From contig NZ_JALNTW010000008.1 of NCBI RefSeq assembly GCF_023161665.1, positions 176,292 to 240,291 on the forward strand: a stretch of 64,000 nucleotides of DNA, read 5' to 3'. The first letter of the stretch is position 1, and every line of letters starts with the position of its first letter. Shown here piece by piece: positions 35,764 to 45,824 of this stretch. The DNA comes from Shewanella sp. 1CM18E. GTDB lineage: Bacteria; Pseudomonadota; Gammaproteobacteria; Enterobacterales; Shewanellaceae. The notes below the pieces were generated by a model that saw only the letters and a list, made by a program, of their open reading frames with translations, did not search any database and was not told the DNA's origin. The translations under genes were made by a program, and so were the position numbers.

Positions 35764-35805
35764 CAACCATACCATTGTTTACACCTGAGTATTGAATACT
35801 CAACC

Positions 35806-35838
35806 AAAGCCCGAACCAATTATGGTTTGGGCTTTTTA
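35806..35838 (+). terminator. Intrinsic terminator after the 106-residue gene
   Basis: Stem AAAGCCC-GAACCA/TGGTTT-GGGCTTT with a short loop followed by T residues. Confidence 0.8.
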
Positions 35839-36045
35839 TTGGAAAACTTTTATTAGAAAATTTGGTAATCTCTTATTATTACGGTTAAGAGCTGCCTATC
35901 TTTCTATATTATTAGCCGCTGTCATCAATAGGTCGTTGCAATAAAAAGCACCATACTCGGCACAGCACTGAATATTATCTTGAACCCTACCACTGTCCTA
36001 CGTAAGCTAGAATGACTCAGTGTTAAACTTAGGTGAACCGCCTCC

Positions 36046-37467
36046 GTGCATTCTTTCTTTTCGCGTTTTAAAGACGCCGCATCCATCTATTGTCACAAAC
36101 GGGTCCTCATCTTATTGCTACTCGGCTTTTCTGCTGGCCTGCCATTAATGTTGGTATTCTCAACCTTATCCTTTTGGCTTAGGGAGGCAGGCGTTGACCG
36201 TACAGCGATTGGTTACTTTAGCTGGATAGCACTGGCTTATGGTTTTAAGTGGGCATGGTCCCCCTTAGTTGATCGCATGTCACTGCCTATATTTACTCGG
36301 CTGTTAGGACGGCGCCGTGGCTGGATGATGTTCGCTCAGTTACTGTTGGTGATTGCCATACTAGGTATGAGCCAAAGCGATCCGCTGGTTGATCTTGAAA
36401 GACTCGCGCTATTTGCCTTAATGGTTGCCTTTGCCTCAGCGACCCAAGATATTGTTATCGATGCTTTTCGAATTGAATCCGCGCCGATAAAAATGCAGGC
36501 CGCGCTCGCCGCCGCATATCAAGTGGGTTATCGTAGCGCTATGATTGTAGCCACCGCTGGTGCGCTCACCATTGCCGCTTGGATTGAGCCTGATAGCGAA
36601 GCTTACAGCTTAGTTTCTTGGCAAACTGCCTATATCGCTATGGCGGGGTTAATGCTGATAGGTATTTTAACGACATTATTTAGCAGCGAACCCGCTGTTG
36701 AAACAAAAGATGCAGATGAAAAAGAAGCTGCACTTAAAAATAAATTTGCCGCTAAATATCCAAAATTTATTGCCGCCAGTCTATCTTGGCTTTATACCGC
36801 CAGCGTACTGCCATTTATTGATTTCTTTAAACGCTATGGCCGCAGTGCAATCCTTATTTTGCTGCTGATCTCTTGTTATCGAATTTCCGACATAGTAATG
36901 GGGATTATGGCTAACGTGTTTTACGTAGATATGGGCTTTTCAAAAACTGAAATCGCCACATTAAGTAAAATCTACGGCTTGATTATGACACTCGTTGGAG
37001 CAGGCGCTGGAGGCTTATTAATCGCCCGCTACGGCACCATGAAAATACTCTTTCTTGGCGCCCTGCTTGTCGCGATAACCAACTTATTATTCGCCTACCA
37101 AGCCATGATTGGCTATAACGTGCCTTTTTTAACCTTTGCAATTTCAGTCGATAATTTTAGTGCAGGTATTGCCACCGCGGCGTTTATTGCCTATTTGTCG
37201 AGCTTAACCAGCAGCGGTTACAGTGCCACTCAATATGCCCTTCTATCATCAATAATGCTGCTGTTCCCTAAATTCGTTGCCGGATTCTCTGGCGCTTATA
37301 TTGATGCATATGATTACGTCAGCTTTTTCATCGCAGCAAGTTTGATCGGCTTCCCGGTACTTGGGCTGATTATGCTAGTGCAAAAATACGCACCGAATCC
37401 GATGTCAAATAAGCAGGAGCAAGATGAATTACTAAAGCAAGATAAACCCAAGGAGTTCGGAAATTAA
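36046..37467 (+). CDS. ampG: AmpG family muropeptide MFS transporter
   Basis: A 473-residue inner-membrane transporter with about 12-14 helices. N-terminal LLLLGFSAGLPLMLVFSTL and WLREAGVDRTAIGYFSW, then FKWAWSPLVDR, are characteristic of AmpG, which imports anhydro-muropeptides for cell-wall recycling. GTG start. Its usual partner yajG is upstream in the same direction. Confidence 0.92.
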   Translation: MHSFFSRFKDAASIYCHKRVLILLLLGFSAGLPLMLVFSTLSFWLREAGVDRTAIGYFSWIALAYGFKWAWSPLVDRMSLPIFTRLLGRRRGWMMFAQLLLVIAILGMSQSDPLVDLERLALFALMVAFASATQDIVIDAFRIESAPIKMQAALAAAYQVGYRSAMIVATAGALTIAAWIEPDSEAYSLVSWQTAYIAMAGLMLIGILTTLFSSEPAVETKDADEKEAALKNKFAAKYPKFIAASLSWLYTASVLPFIDFFKRYGRSAILILLLISCYRISDIVMGIMANVFYVDMGFSKTEIATLSKIYGLIMTLVGAGAGGLLIARYGTMKILFLGALLVAITNLLFAYQAMIGYNVPFLTFAISVDNFSAGIATAAFIAYLSSLTSSGYSATQYALLSSIMLLFPKFVAGFSGAYIDAYDYVSFFIAASLIGFPVLGLIMLVQKYAPNPMSNKQEQDELLKQDKPKEFGN

Positions 37468-37662
37468 TCTAAGCTTGGTAATTTCTAACGATGGTTTAGC
37501 TCACTAACAAATGAGTAATATCGATAATTTATGTGGCTTTAGACATTTCGCCTTGACGAAAGACAATCTAAAACCTTGAAATTAAGCCATTTTAATATTG
37601 GCCTTATATTTGCTTTAGCTACATTAACAATCTACTAACTTGGAATAGTAAAAGGAAAGAAT

Positions 37663-37896
37663 ATGGATATCGGACAAATTATTATCGTTGCAATTATTGT
37701 TTTTGCCATCTTTGGAACTGACTTTTTTAAATACCGCTTCCGTATGAAACAGCTTGAAGCGAAGATCGATAGCAGTGATAAAATGAAACTGATTGATGAG
37801 GTAAAAAGCATCCAGCATCGCTTGGTGGTTTTGGAGAAAATCATCACCGATAAAGGTTATGAAGTTAGCGAAGAAATAAATAAGCTAAAAGATTAA
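37663..37896 (+). CDS. Small membrane protein with coiled coil (PspB-like layout)
   Basis: A 77-residue protein with an N-terminal transmembrane helix (residues 3-19), then a heptad-like segment (LEAKIDSSDKMKLIDEVKSI, HRLVVLEKIITDKGYE). Layout and the late LEKII-D pattern recall PspB, but no pspA or pspC is adjacent. AAAGGAAAG precedes the ATG. Function is open. Confidence 0.7.
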   Translation: MDIGQIIIVAIIVFAIFGTDFFKYRFRMKQLEAKIDSSDKMKLIDEVKSIQHRLVVLEKIITDKGYEVSEEINKLKD

Positions 37897-37905
37897 CCCT
37901 ATGAC

Positions 37906-37927
37906 AAGGGCTGCTAACGCAGCCCTT
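37906..37927. terminator. Hairpin between convergent genes
   Basis: Perfect 9-bp stem AAGGGCTGC/GCAGCCCTT with a TAAC loop between convergent stops; T tracts are weak, so termination strength is uncertain. Confidence 0.55.
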
Positions 37928-37951
37928 ACTGAGACAAAATACCTAGATAGA

Positions 37952-38437
37952 TTAGTCTCTAAAGTTATTAAACTGGAATGGCTGACCTAACTCAGACTCT
38001 CGAGCCAATGCCATAACTTGCTGTAAATCGTCTCGCTTCTTGCCAGTCACTCGCACTGAATCGCCTTGGATAGATGATTGCACTTTCAGCTTACTGTCTT
38101 TGATAAGCTTAACCAGCTTTTTAGCCACTAAGGTTTCAATACCTTCTTTAAACTTCACCTTTAAAGAGAAAGTTTTGCCACTGTGAACTGCTTTCTCATC
38201 AACATCCATTGATTTAGGGTCAACATTACGTTTACTCATCTGCATACGTAAGATATCAACTAGCTGACGAACCTGAAAATCATCTTCAGCAGTAAGGGTA
38301 ACCACATGGTCTTTGTACTCGATGGTGGCTTCTTTGCCACGGAAATCAAAGCGTCCTTTCAATTCACGAACTGAATTATCAACCGCGTTACGCAGTTCAA
38401 CTTCATTTACTTCTGAAACAATATCCATTGAAGGCAT
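37952..38437 (-). CDS. yajQ: YajQ family nucleotide-binding protein
   Basis: A 161-residue two-domain alpha/beta protein matching YajQ ([21 protein letters not shown] at the start cut short here; [25 protein letters not shown] end). YajQ proteins bind nucleic acids and, in Xanthomonas and Pseudomonas, cyclic di-GMP to control transcription. Length matches the family. Confidence 0.94.
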   Translation of the reverse strand: MPSMDIVSEVNEVELRNAVDNSVRELKGRFDFRGKEATIEYKDHVVTLTAEDDFQVRQLVDILRMQMSKRNVDPKSMDVDEKAVHSGKTFSLKVKFKEGIETLVAKKLVKLIKDSKLKVQSSIQGDSVRVTGKKRDDLQQVMALARESELGQPFQFNNFRD

Positions 38438-38549
38438 AAGTTTGATCCTTAAAAATGTTTATGGGCGTATTTTACGCATTGCGCTGCTGAACTTGAAGCA
38501 AATAAACCACTAAATCGTCTGAAATCTCGGCTTAGAGGTGACTTTAGCT

Positions 38550-38966
38550 ATGGGTTTTCTTATGATTGACGCAAATAACACAAATGACGATGACGTGATA
38601 AATAGACAGGCTATTTTTAAGTGGGCACTAGCATTAACGCTAATCTTAGTAAGTTACTTGGTTTTCTCTAAGCCAAACTACTATCCAAGTGGGATCCCTA
38701 ACCTGGATAAGATTGGCCATATGGGTAGCTTTTTTATGTTGTCTTATTTAACCCACCTCGCCTTTAAACCTAAGTGGTATATACTCGCAATCATCTTAGC
38801 TGGCTATGCGGTATTTATTGAAATTGTGCAATCTCAGCTTTCATATCGCAGCGCTTCATTTGCCGACTTTGTCGCCGATATGGTTGGCATTTTACTCTTT
38901 TACATTAGCAACTGGCTTTACAACCGTTATTTTAAAGCAGCTAAACTTGTCGACTCTGAAAACTAA
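38550..38966 (+). CDS. VanZ-like membrane protein
   Basis: A 138-residue protein with four helices. LDKIGHMGSFFMLSYL and SYRSASFADFVADMVGIL carry the VanZ-like His and Asp positions. I chose the ATG at 38550 with AGAGGTG 9 nt upstream; a GTG at 38538 lies inside that ribosome site. Overall role of VanZ-like proteins in most bacteria is unknown. It ends 2 bp before panE. Confidence 0.85.
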   Translation: MGFLMIDANNTNDDDVINRQAIFKWALALTLILVSYLVFSKPNYYPSGIPNLDKIGHMGSFFMLSYLTHLAFKPKWYILAIILAGYAVFIEIVQSQLSYRSASFADFVADMVGILLFYISNWLYNRYFKAAKLVDSEN

Positions 38967-38968
38967 TA

Positions 38969-39925
38969 ATGTCTGTACAATCTTATAAAAAACCGGCCTT
39001 TGCCAAGATCTGTATTTTAGGCGCTGGCGCAATTGGACAACTGATTTACCATCAATTAGCAGAGCAATCGCAAAGTCGGTTAAGTTTTATTAGCCGCGAT
39101 GCGAACTCATCGGTGCAGCCGCTACGTTTTACAACTATTGATGGACAAGTCATTAACCATAAAGCTGCGCTTATCGGCCAAGCAGACTATCAAACGCACC
39201 TAAGCCAAATTGATCTGCTGATTGTTTGTGTAAAAGCCTATCAAGTCAGTGATGCGCTTAAGCCTATTTTACCGCGGCTCTCAGCTAACGCGCATATTCT
39301 ATTACTACACAACGGAATGGGGCCTCACTTAGAGGTCATCTCAATGCTTAAAGGGCGTGGACTGAGCCTCGGCACCACTTCTCAAGGCGCACTGAAATTA
39401 GACAAATGGCATGTAAAGCAAACGGGCAATGGCTTAACGCAATTAGGCAGTAGCCAAGCACTCACGCAATTACCGCCGCTGCCAGTAAAGTTAAAACAGT
39501 TATTACTAAGCGCTATTCCTCAAAGTGATTGGTATAGCGAGATCTTACCGCTATTGTGGCAAAAACTTGCAGTTAACGTTGCCATAAATCCGCTCACCGC
39601 GATTTTCAATTGCCTTAATGGTGAGCTAGCTGCAGACAAACACAAACAAGTTATTGCCAATGCTGTAAGCGAATTGGTAGTGGTAGCAAAACATGACGGA
39701 ATTGAACTTGATTTAGACTTTCTTCTACAACGGGTTTATCAAGTTATTGAGCTAACGGCGAATAACTTCTCGTCGATGCATCAAGATGTACAACATCAAA
39801 GAAAAACTGAGATTGATGCCATTAACGGCTTTGTATTGCAAAGAGCGGCTGTCCACCAGCTTGAAGTACCTGTTAATCTATCTTTATTGCAGCAAATTAA
39901 ACAGATTGAAGCTAAATACGAGTAA
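38969..39925 (+). CDS. panE: 2-dehydropantoate 2-reductase
   Basis: A 318-residue NADPH-dependent ketopantoate reductase of pantothenate and CoA biosynthesis. Rossmann motif ILGAGAIGQL at the N-terminus; active-site Lys in WQKLAVNVAINPLTA; C-terminal SSMHQDVQHQRKTEIDAING holds the substrate-binding S/D/E residues. Co-directional with the VanZ-like gene. Confidence 0.93.
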   Translation: MSVQSYKKPAFAKICILGAGAIGQLIYHQLAEQSQSRLSFISRDANSSVQPLRFTTIDGQVINHKAALIGQADYQTHLSQIDLLIVCVKAYQVSDALKPILPRLSANAHILLLHNGMGPHLEVISMLKGRGLSLGTTSQGALKLDKWHVKQTGNGLTQLGSSQALTQLPPLPVKLKQLLLSAIPQSDWYSEILPLLWQKLAVNVAINPLTAIFNCLNGELAADKHKQVIANAVSELVVVAKHDGIELDLDFLLQRVYQVIELTANNFSSMHQDVQHQRKTEIDAINGFVLQRAAVHQLEVPVNLSLLQQIKQIEAKYE

Positions 39926-40152
39926 GTCTTCACCTCTAATTGTGCTATTACTCGCTCTCTCCTACCTATCCCAATGCTTGCAGATTTAGCCGCTAACAAC
40001 TCAATAGCGGCTAGGCATATGCCTCTTTGTTAGCTATCAATGAAAGCTAGAAACAGTTGATAATTCATAAACTAATACGACGTATTTTATAATCCTGACT
40101 AGAATTAGTTCTGTGTTTACATTTTTGCAGTTAGACAAAAAAGGCAGAGCTC

Positions 40153-41637
40153 ATGCAAAGAGAGCAATGGAACTCAAGGACAGGTTTTATTCTCGCCGCA
40201 GTTGGTTCGGCGATTGGTCTAGGTAATATTTGGCGTTTTCCGTATATGGCGTACGAAAACGGTGGCGGCGCTTTTTTTATCCCCTACTTATTTGCCATGT
40301 TAACCGCAGGCATTCCATTTATGATAATGGAGTTTAGCCTAGGGCATAAATATCGTGGCGCGGCCCCTCGTGTGTTTGCCAAACTTGGAGAGTCGCTTGG
40401 CTTTAAGCTTGAATGGCTCGGCTGGTTTCAAGTCTTTATCGCGGCCGTTATCGCTATCTATTACGTGGCGATTATCGGCTGGGCCATCTCTTACTTTGTC
40501 TTTTCAATCACCCAGAGCTGGGGCACAGATACCAATGCCTTCTTCTTCAATGAATACCTGCAACTTGGTGATAACTCGCCCACCAAGTTAGGTTCTCTGC
40601 AATTTCATATCGCGATTCCTATGGCTATTGCTTGGGGTATTACGTCGTTAGCGGTTTTTAGCGGCGTTAAAGGCGGTATTGAGCGAGCAAGTAAAATAAT
40701 GATGCCACTGCTATTTATTATGGTATTGCTATTAATTGGCAGAATTGTGTTGCTACCCGGCGCACTCGATGGCCTTAATTATCTATTTAGACCAGATTTC
40801 AGCATGATCTTAGATGTTAAAGTTTGGTCTGCCGCATACGGGCAGATCTTTTTCACTTTAAGTGTCGGTTTTGCCATTATGCTCGCCTACTCAAGCTACC
40901 TGCCTGAAAAGTCAGATATTAATAACAATGCTTTTATGACGGTATTAATTAACTGCGGCTTTTCTATTTTAGGCGGCATCATGATTTTCGCGGTGCTTGG
41001 CTATATGGCGGCCGAGCAAGCCAAACCCATAACCGATGTGGTGACATCTGGTGTAGGGCTTGCTTTTGTCACTATCCCAGCTGCCATTAACTTACTGCCG
41101 CTGCCCTATATTTTAGGGCCGCTATTCTTTCTGGCTTTAGTTGTTGCAGGCATTAGCTCGCATATCTCCATTATTGAAGCTGTTGTTGCGGCCGTAATCG
41201 ATAAACTTGCAATATCACGTAAAAAAGCCGCGCTACTTGTGTGCGGCACAGGTTTTACGGTTTCAATGGCATTTTCAAGTAATGGCGGTTTACTGCTATT
41301 GGACTTAGTAGATTACTTTATAAATAACATTGCCTTGCTAACAAGCTGCCTTATTGAGTTAATAATTCTGACATGGCTATTCAAAATTGCTGATATACGT
41401 AATTATGCCAACCAATGTAGCGAGTTCAATGTCGGTAAATGGTTTAATCTTTGCCTACGCTTTGTGGGGCCCATTATGTTGAGTGTCATTTTAATCAAGA
41501 ATCTGATCAATACCTTAAGGAATGGTTATGAAGACTACCCTATCGCTGATCAGATTTTTCTCGGCTGGGGCTTAATTGCATTCATGCTGTTTGCCGCCAT
41601 ATTTATTAGCTTAGTTTCGAGAGATCCAATTAAATAA
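40153..41637 (+). CDS. Sodium-dependent NSS (SNF) family transporter, MetP-like
   Basis: A 494-residue inner-membrane Na+ symporter with about 12 helices. The start WNSRTGFILAAVGSAIGLGN and IWRFPYMAYENGGGAFFIPY are the NSS sodium/substrate-site signature. A 34-residue small subunit follows 24 bp downstream, the arrangement known for methionine/alanine importers (MetP-MetS). Substrate is inferred, not shown. Confidence 0.92.
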   Translation: MQREQWNSRTGFILAAVGSAIGLGNIWRFPYMAYENGGGAFFIPYLFAMLTAGIPFMIMEFSLGHKYRGAAPRVFAKLGESLGFKLEWLGWFQVFIAAVIAIYYVAIIGWAISYFVFSITQSWGTDTNAFFFNEYLQLGDNSPTKLGSLQFHIAIPMAIAWGITSLAVFSGVKGGIERASKIMMPLLFIMVLLLIGRIVLLPGALDGLNYLFRPDFSMILDVKVWSAAYGQIFFTLSVGFAIMLAYSSYLPEKSDINNNAFMTVLINCGFSILGGIMIFAVLGYMAAEQAKPITDVVTSGVGLAFVTIPAAINLLPLPYILGPLFFLALVVAGISSHISIIEAVVAAVIDKLAISRKKAALLVCGTGFTVSMAFSSNGGLLLLDLVDYFINNIALLTSCLIELIILTWLFKIADIRNYANQCSEFNVGKWFNLCLRFVGPIMLSVILIKNLINTLRNGYEDYPIADQIFLGWGLIAFMLFAAIFISLVSRDPIK

Positions 41638-41661
41638 CCTGCGAGATAAGGAGAGTCATAC

Positions 41662-41766
41662 ATGAGTACCGGTGCAATTATTATGATGATTCTAGCATTA
41701 ACCATAACTTGGGGCGGCGCAGCTGTTTGTATCGCAATTGCAATGCGAGCAGCGAAACCTAAGTAA
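41662..41766 (+). CDS. MetS-like small subunit of NSS transporter
   Basis: A 34-residue single-helix membrane peptide, MSTGAIIMMILALTITWGG then a short tail ending RAAKPK. AAGGAGA lies 9 nt upstream of the ATG. It matches the methionine/alanine import small-subunit family that accompanies NSS transporters, in which the small subunit is needed for transport. Confidence 0.88.
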   Translation: MSTGAIIMMILALTITWGGAAVCIAIAMRAAKPK

Positions 41767-41910
41767 ACGATTGTCGCTAGTCGACTACACCTTTTCTTTA
41801 GATAACGGCGCTGCATATTGTAACGCTCAGTATATACGTCACTACACTGCTTGAAGCAGACCGTGTTGGTCACTACAATCATAGCAATTCTTCGCTTATG
41901 ATCTAAAAGC

Positions 41911-42600
41911 ATGTCATCTGATAATCCCACTCAAAGCACCCAACAATGCTCAGCGCAAACACAATTTATCTCCAGTAGAACAAGTTTATGGCTGTATTTA
42001 GCTTGCTGCTGTTTAATTACTTCCAGTGTGCTTTTTCTAGATCGCCCAATTTCAACTTGGATGCATCACAACATTGATGCCAGTGCTTTGTTTAAGCCTT
42101 TAAGCCAGATGCCACTGTTATTTGAAGTGTTATCAGCGTTAGTTATTCTGAGCTGCATAATACCTAAGTTACGAAGGAAAACAGCGCATTTTGCTTTAGC
42201 GCTCATCTTCACTTTAATAAGTGCCACCATTGTAAGACTTGGCGCTAAATGGATATTTGGCAGAACTTGGCCAGAAACCTGGCTGCATTTGGACAGTGGC
42301 GGAAACCCATCTTGGATAACCCACGGTGTTGAAGCATTTCACCCTTTCATGGCAGGCGCAGCCTATAACTCGTTTCCATCAGGTCACGCGCTGTTTACCT
42401 TTGCGCTTGTTAGTGTTTTCTGGTGGCGCTTGCCCAAGCTTTACCCACTTTGGTTAGCGGCTATGTTGGGAGCAATTGCTGGGCAACTAGGGCAAAACTA
42501 TCATTTTCTAGGGGATCTACTTGCTGGTGCTACTCTAGGTGTGCTTTGCGCGCAAATATCTATCTTATTAAATAAGCGAGTAATGACAAAATACCATTAG
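41911..42600 (+). CDS. PAP2 superfamily membrane phosphatase
   Basis: A 229-residue membrane protein with about six helices. Acid-phosphatase motifs: a variant first motif KWIFGRTWPE, central PSGHALFTFA and final HFLGDLLAG with the catalytic His and Asp. Likely acts on an isoprenyl or lipid phosphate in the envelope. The 3' end overlaps the convergent EamA gene by 4 bp. Confidence 0.88.
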   Translation: MSSDNPTQSTQQCSAQTQFISSRTSLWLYLACCCLITSSVLFLDRPISTWMHHNIDASALFKPLSQMPLLFEVLSALVILSCIIPKLRRKTAHFALALIFTLISATIVRLGAKWIFGRTWPETWLHLDSGGNPSWITHGVEAFHPFMAGAAYNSFPSGHALFTFALVSVFWWRLPKLYPLWLAAMLGAIAGQLGQNYHFLGDLLAGATLGVLCAQISILLNKRVMTKYH

Positions 42601-43475
42601 CTCCACATCACCAATATTGCAGCAACAGCAATTAAAATTAGTGCCAGCATATCCTTAATCTTTACCTTATCTTTTAGCCATAACATTGCGATAAGTAAGG
42701 TAAAGAACACCTCAACTTGGCCGAGTGTTTTCACATAAGGCACAGCTTGTAACGACATAGCACTAAACCAACCAATTGAACCAATACAACTTGTAGCACT
42801 GGTCAATAACGTCAGTTTGGGCCTTTGCATTAAGCCCTCAAGGGTATTTTTATCAACAAGTGTTGAGTAAATCAGCAGAACAGTGGTTTGTATCGCAATC
42901 ACAAATAGCAGCACCCAAGCCGCACGATGGGGAAAAGGTAAGTCGAGATTTAAACTTGCCTCTCGAACCCACAAAGAAGTCAGCGCAAATGCGGCTCCGC
43001 ACGCAAGTCCAAGTAAGACGGTTGCAAATGAAAGCTGTTTAATACCGCCTTTACTGCTCAGCATAAATACCGCGATACCACCTATAAGTACGCCTAGCCA
43101 ACCTAAAAGTGACAGATCTGTGCCAAAAAATACCACACCTAAAATCGCTGCAACCAAGGCTTCACTCTTGGCAAGCCCAGCCCCCACGGCAAAGTTTTTC
43201 ATTTTAAACAGTTTTACCATTAAGGCTGTTGCCAGTATTTGCATTGCCGATGCGCCCAGCACATAGGCACTAAATTTGAGAGTAATAAAAGGTAAACCGA
43301 CAGGCTGCCAAATATATAGTCCTGCTAAATAAGCCATCGCTATCGGCGTAGCCCAAATAAAGCGCGCTAGCGTCACACCAGCAATATTGACATCTTTACT
43401 GAGCTGACTTTGAAATGCATTGCGCCAAGCCTGCATAAAGGCTGCAAGAAAAGTAAAAAATATCCAAGTCATCAA
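42597..43475 (-). CDS. EamA/DMT family transporter
   Basis: A 292-residue protein with ten hydrophobic helices in two EamA repeats (GLAKSEALVAAILGVVFFGT near the end of the first; KTLGQVEVFFTLLIAMLWLKD in the second). Drug/metabolite transporter superfamily; substrate unknown. Confidence 0.88.
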   Translation of the reverse strand: MMTWIFFTFLAAFMQAWRNAFQSQLSKDVNIAGVTLARFIWATPIAMAYLAGLYIWQPVGLPFITLKFSAYVLGASAMQILATALMVKLFKMKNFAVGAGLAKSEALVAAILGVVFFGTDLSLLGWLGVLIGGIAVFMLSSKGGIKQLSFATVLLGLACGAAFALTSLWVREASLNLDLPFPHRAAWVLLFVIAIQTTVLLIYSTLVDKNTLEGLMQRPKLTLLTSATSCIGSIGWFSAMSLQAVPYVKTLGQVEVFFTLLIAMLWLKDKVKIKDMLALILIAVAAILVMWS

Positions 43476-43628
43476 CTATTCCAACACTAAACCTTGAATC
43501 TAAAGAGGCATTAGTATGCACTTTATTAACCATAAAATCTGGGAGTTAGTTGATACTCGCTATCACTAAAATGAATAAGCTAAAAGCGTATCTGTAGTGA
43601 TGCGCTAATAAGTGAAGTTAAATAAAGA

Positions 43629-43649
43629 AGCCCACTAAATTAGTAGGCT
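43629..43649 (-). terminator. Probable terminator of the first DUF819 gene
   Basis: Stem AGCCCACT/AGTAGGCT with one mismatched or wobble pair, then TTCTTT on the minus strand. Confidence 0.55.
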
Positions 43650-43656
43650 AAAAGAC

Positions 43657-44892
43657 TCAGCTAGGGGTGACAAGGCGCAGTAACTCACCGCAGATCCAAG
43701 CCATATAGGTTGCTAGAGCGTAACCTAATACTGACAAGAGTACAGCTACCGGCGCAAAGCCTTTATGAAAGGCAATAGCAACCACTGGAGATGATGCTGC
43801 GCCGCCTAAATTACATTGACTGGCAATAGCCATATAAGCAACAGGAGAGCGTGTAATTAAGCCGATAACGATAACCAAAAGCGCATGAACAAGCAGCCAT
43901 AAAAAACCAATAATGAAGTAAATCGGAAAATCAGCGATAGCAGTAATATCCATTTGTAATCCCATAATGGCGATCAAAAAGTACAACATTACCGATGCCA
44001 CATTTGAAGCCCCAACATCTTCTAAGTGACGTACTTTAGTGTATGACAGCAACACGCTCACGCATGTCACTATAATCACAATCCAAAAGAATTCAGAAGT
44101 TAAACTAAATTTTGCCAGCTCTGGATATTCACGCTGAAAAAATGGTACCAGTAAATCTGCACCGCCATGCCCAAGCCCCATAACACCAAAGCCCACAGCA
44201 AAAATCAGCATTAAGTCTGTTAACTGCGGCGTCCGTTTAACGTGTTTTTCAAGTGTTGCTGCGGACTGCTGCAACACCACAAGACCGCTTGTGTTGGCCC
44301 CAAGCTTATTATCAATCACAGCTGCATGTTTAGCGCAAAAGAGTAAAAACGACATCCAAATAGCAGAGAACACCACATTCACGGTGATCATTATCGAAAA
44401 GATGTCATCGCCTACGGCAAATACTTCTTTCATTGCTAACTGATTCGCTGTGCCACCGACCCAGTTTCCAGCGAGCGTTGCCATTCCACGCCATGCCGCA
44501 TCACTGCCAGACCAAGCGATTGAGTCTGGTGCCAGTGCCGCAAAGCCATATAACACTATAGGGCCGCCTAAAATCACGCCAACGCCGCCGACAAGAAACA
44601 GAATAATCAGTTTAGGACCAAGCTGAAGAATTGCCTTTAAATCGACGCTAATAATCAATAAACAGAGACAAGCGGGCATGAGATAACGCGAAGAGATAGC
44701 TGCAAGTTGGCTATCAGTTGGATCGATTAAACCTGTGGCATTGAACAGTGACGGCAAAAAATAGCACATCACCATCACAGGCATAAATCGATACAGCTTT
44801 TGCCAAAACGGCTGCTTTAACTTGCTGGTATAAAATATCGCACCGAGTAACAGTGCAATGAGTCCAAAAATTACGGGGTCAGCGGTGATCAC
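43657..44892 (-). CDS. DUF819 family membrane protein, paralogue 1
   Basis: A 411-residue protein with about 11-12 helices. Motifs ISVDLKAILQLGPK, WRGMATLAGNWVGGTANQLAMKE and CNLGGAASSPVVAIAFH recur in the second copy at 52639-53907. GTG start with CGGAGA 8 nt upstream. DUF819 proteins look like secondary transporters with internal repeats; substrate unknown. Divided from a LysR gene upstream by 47 bp in the same direction, so the pair may be co-transcribed. Confidence 0.88.
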   Translation of the reverse strand: MITADPVIFGLIALLLGAIFYTSKLKQPFWQKLYRFMPVMVMCYFLPSLFNATGLIDPTDSQLAAISSRYLMPACLCLLIISVDLKAILQLGPKLIILFLVGGVGVILGGPIVLYGFAALAPDSIAWSGSDAAWRGMATLAGNWVGGTANQLAMKEVFAVGDDIFSIMITVNVVFSAIWMSFLLFCAKHAAVIDNKLGANTSGLVVLQQSAATLEKHVKRTPQLTDLMLIFAVGFGVMGLGHGGADLLVPFFQREYPELAKFSLTSEFFWIVIIVTCVSVLLSYTKVRHLEDVGASNVASVMLYFLIAIMGLQMDITAIADFPIYFIIGFLWLLVHALLVIVIGLITRSPVAYMAIASQCNLGGAASSPVVAIAFHKGFAPVAVLLSVLGYALATYMAWICGELLRLVTPS

Positions 44893-44939
44893 GAAAATTC
44901 TCCGGCAGTACGGCTGTTATCGTGATAAAAGCCGCCTTA

Positions 44940-45824
44940 CTAACAGTCTGTATTACAAAACGCTAAAAACTTACTCGCTAACTCTCCAAGCGCCTCATTC
45001 TCACGAGTGATCGCCCAATACTGACGTTGGTGGTCCCAACATGCTAAATCGAGTTCAACCAGCTCTCCACGCTCAACTTCTTCAACCACGGCTAACCAAG
45101 GTAAAATACTGACTCCTATTCCGGTGCCAATCGCACGCTTAATCGCGCCCATTGTGGTCATGGTCAGTTCTTGTTCGATATTCACTTTGGCACTTTTCAG
45201 CAATTGAACCGCTCTAATGCGCGAAATGGAGTTAGTTTCATCAAGCACCCACAACTCTTGCGATAAACGTTCGGCTGATATTGGCTCAGCAGCAATAGGA
45301 TTTGTACGCCCAGTGACGATACAAATCTTATCTTTCAACCACTTAGTGCTATTTAAGTTTTGACTACCGGGTTTGGCATCAATAAAACCTAAATCAAGTT
45401 CTTTTTCGCTTACCATTTGTTCGATAGTAATACTATTACCAACAACTAACTTAATATCTACCGAAGGAAACTCTTTCTTAAATAAAGGGATTTTACGCGA
45501 CAACACATAGTTACCCGCAGTTTTACTGCTACCCACTTTCAAGCTGCCGCGTATGCCATTAGATTGTTCAGAGAACATCTGCTCAAGCTGCATCCCCTTA
45601 GAGAGCATTTCATTGGCATAAGGCAAGATCACTTTACCGTTATCATTGATCACCAAGCCATTACTGTTGCGATCAAATAAACGGCTCCCTAATGAGCCTT
45701 CTAGCTCTTTCAATGCCATGCTTACTGCTGGCACTGACATGTGCAGATCTTTTGCCGCTTTAGAGATCTGTCCACTATGATGAATGGCTTTAAATATAGT
45801 GAGTTGCTTTAGCGTGATTCTCAT
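44940..45824 (-). CDS. LysR family transcriptional regulator
   Basis: A 294-residue regulator. N-terminal winged helix: LKQLTIFKAIHHSGQISKAA and VPAVSMALKELEGSLGSRLF. C-terminal effector domain of the CysB/LysR type (LKVGSSKTAGNYVLSRKIP, ISILPWLAVVEEV). It could control the downstream DUF819 gene or the OprD/flavocytochrome genes. Effector unknown. Confidence 0.92.
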   Translation of the reverse strand: MRITLKQLTIFKAIHHSGQISKAAKDLHMSVPAVSMALKELEGSLGSRLFDRNSNGLVINDNGKVILPYANEMLSKGMQLEQMFSEQSNGIRGSLKVGSSKTAGNYVLSRKIPLFKKEFPSVDIKLVVGNSITIEQMVSEKELDLGFIDAKPGSQNLNSTKWLKDKICIVTGRTNPIAAEPISAERLSQELWVLDETNSISRIRAVQLLKSAKVNIEQELTMTTMGAIKRAIGTGIGVSILPWLAVVEEVERGELVELDLACWDHQRQYWAITRENEALGELASKFLAFCNTDC

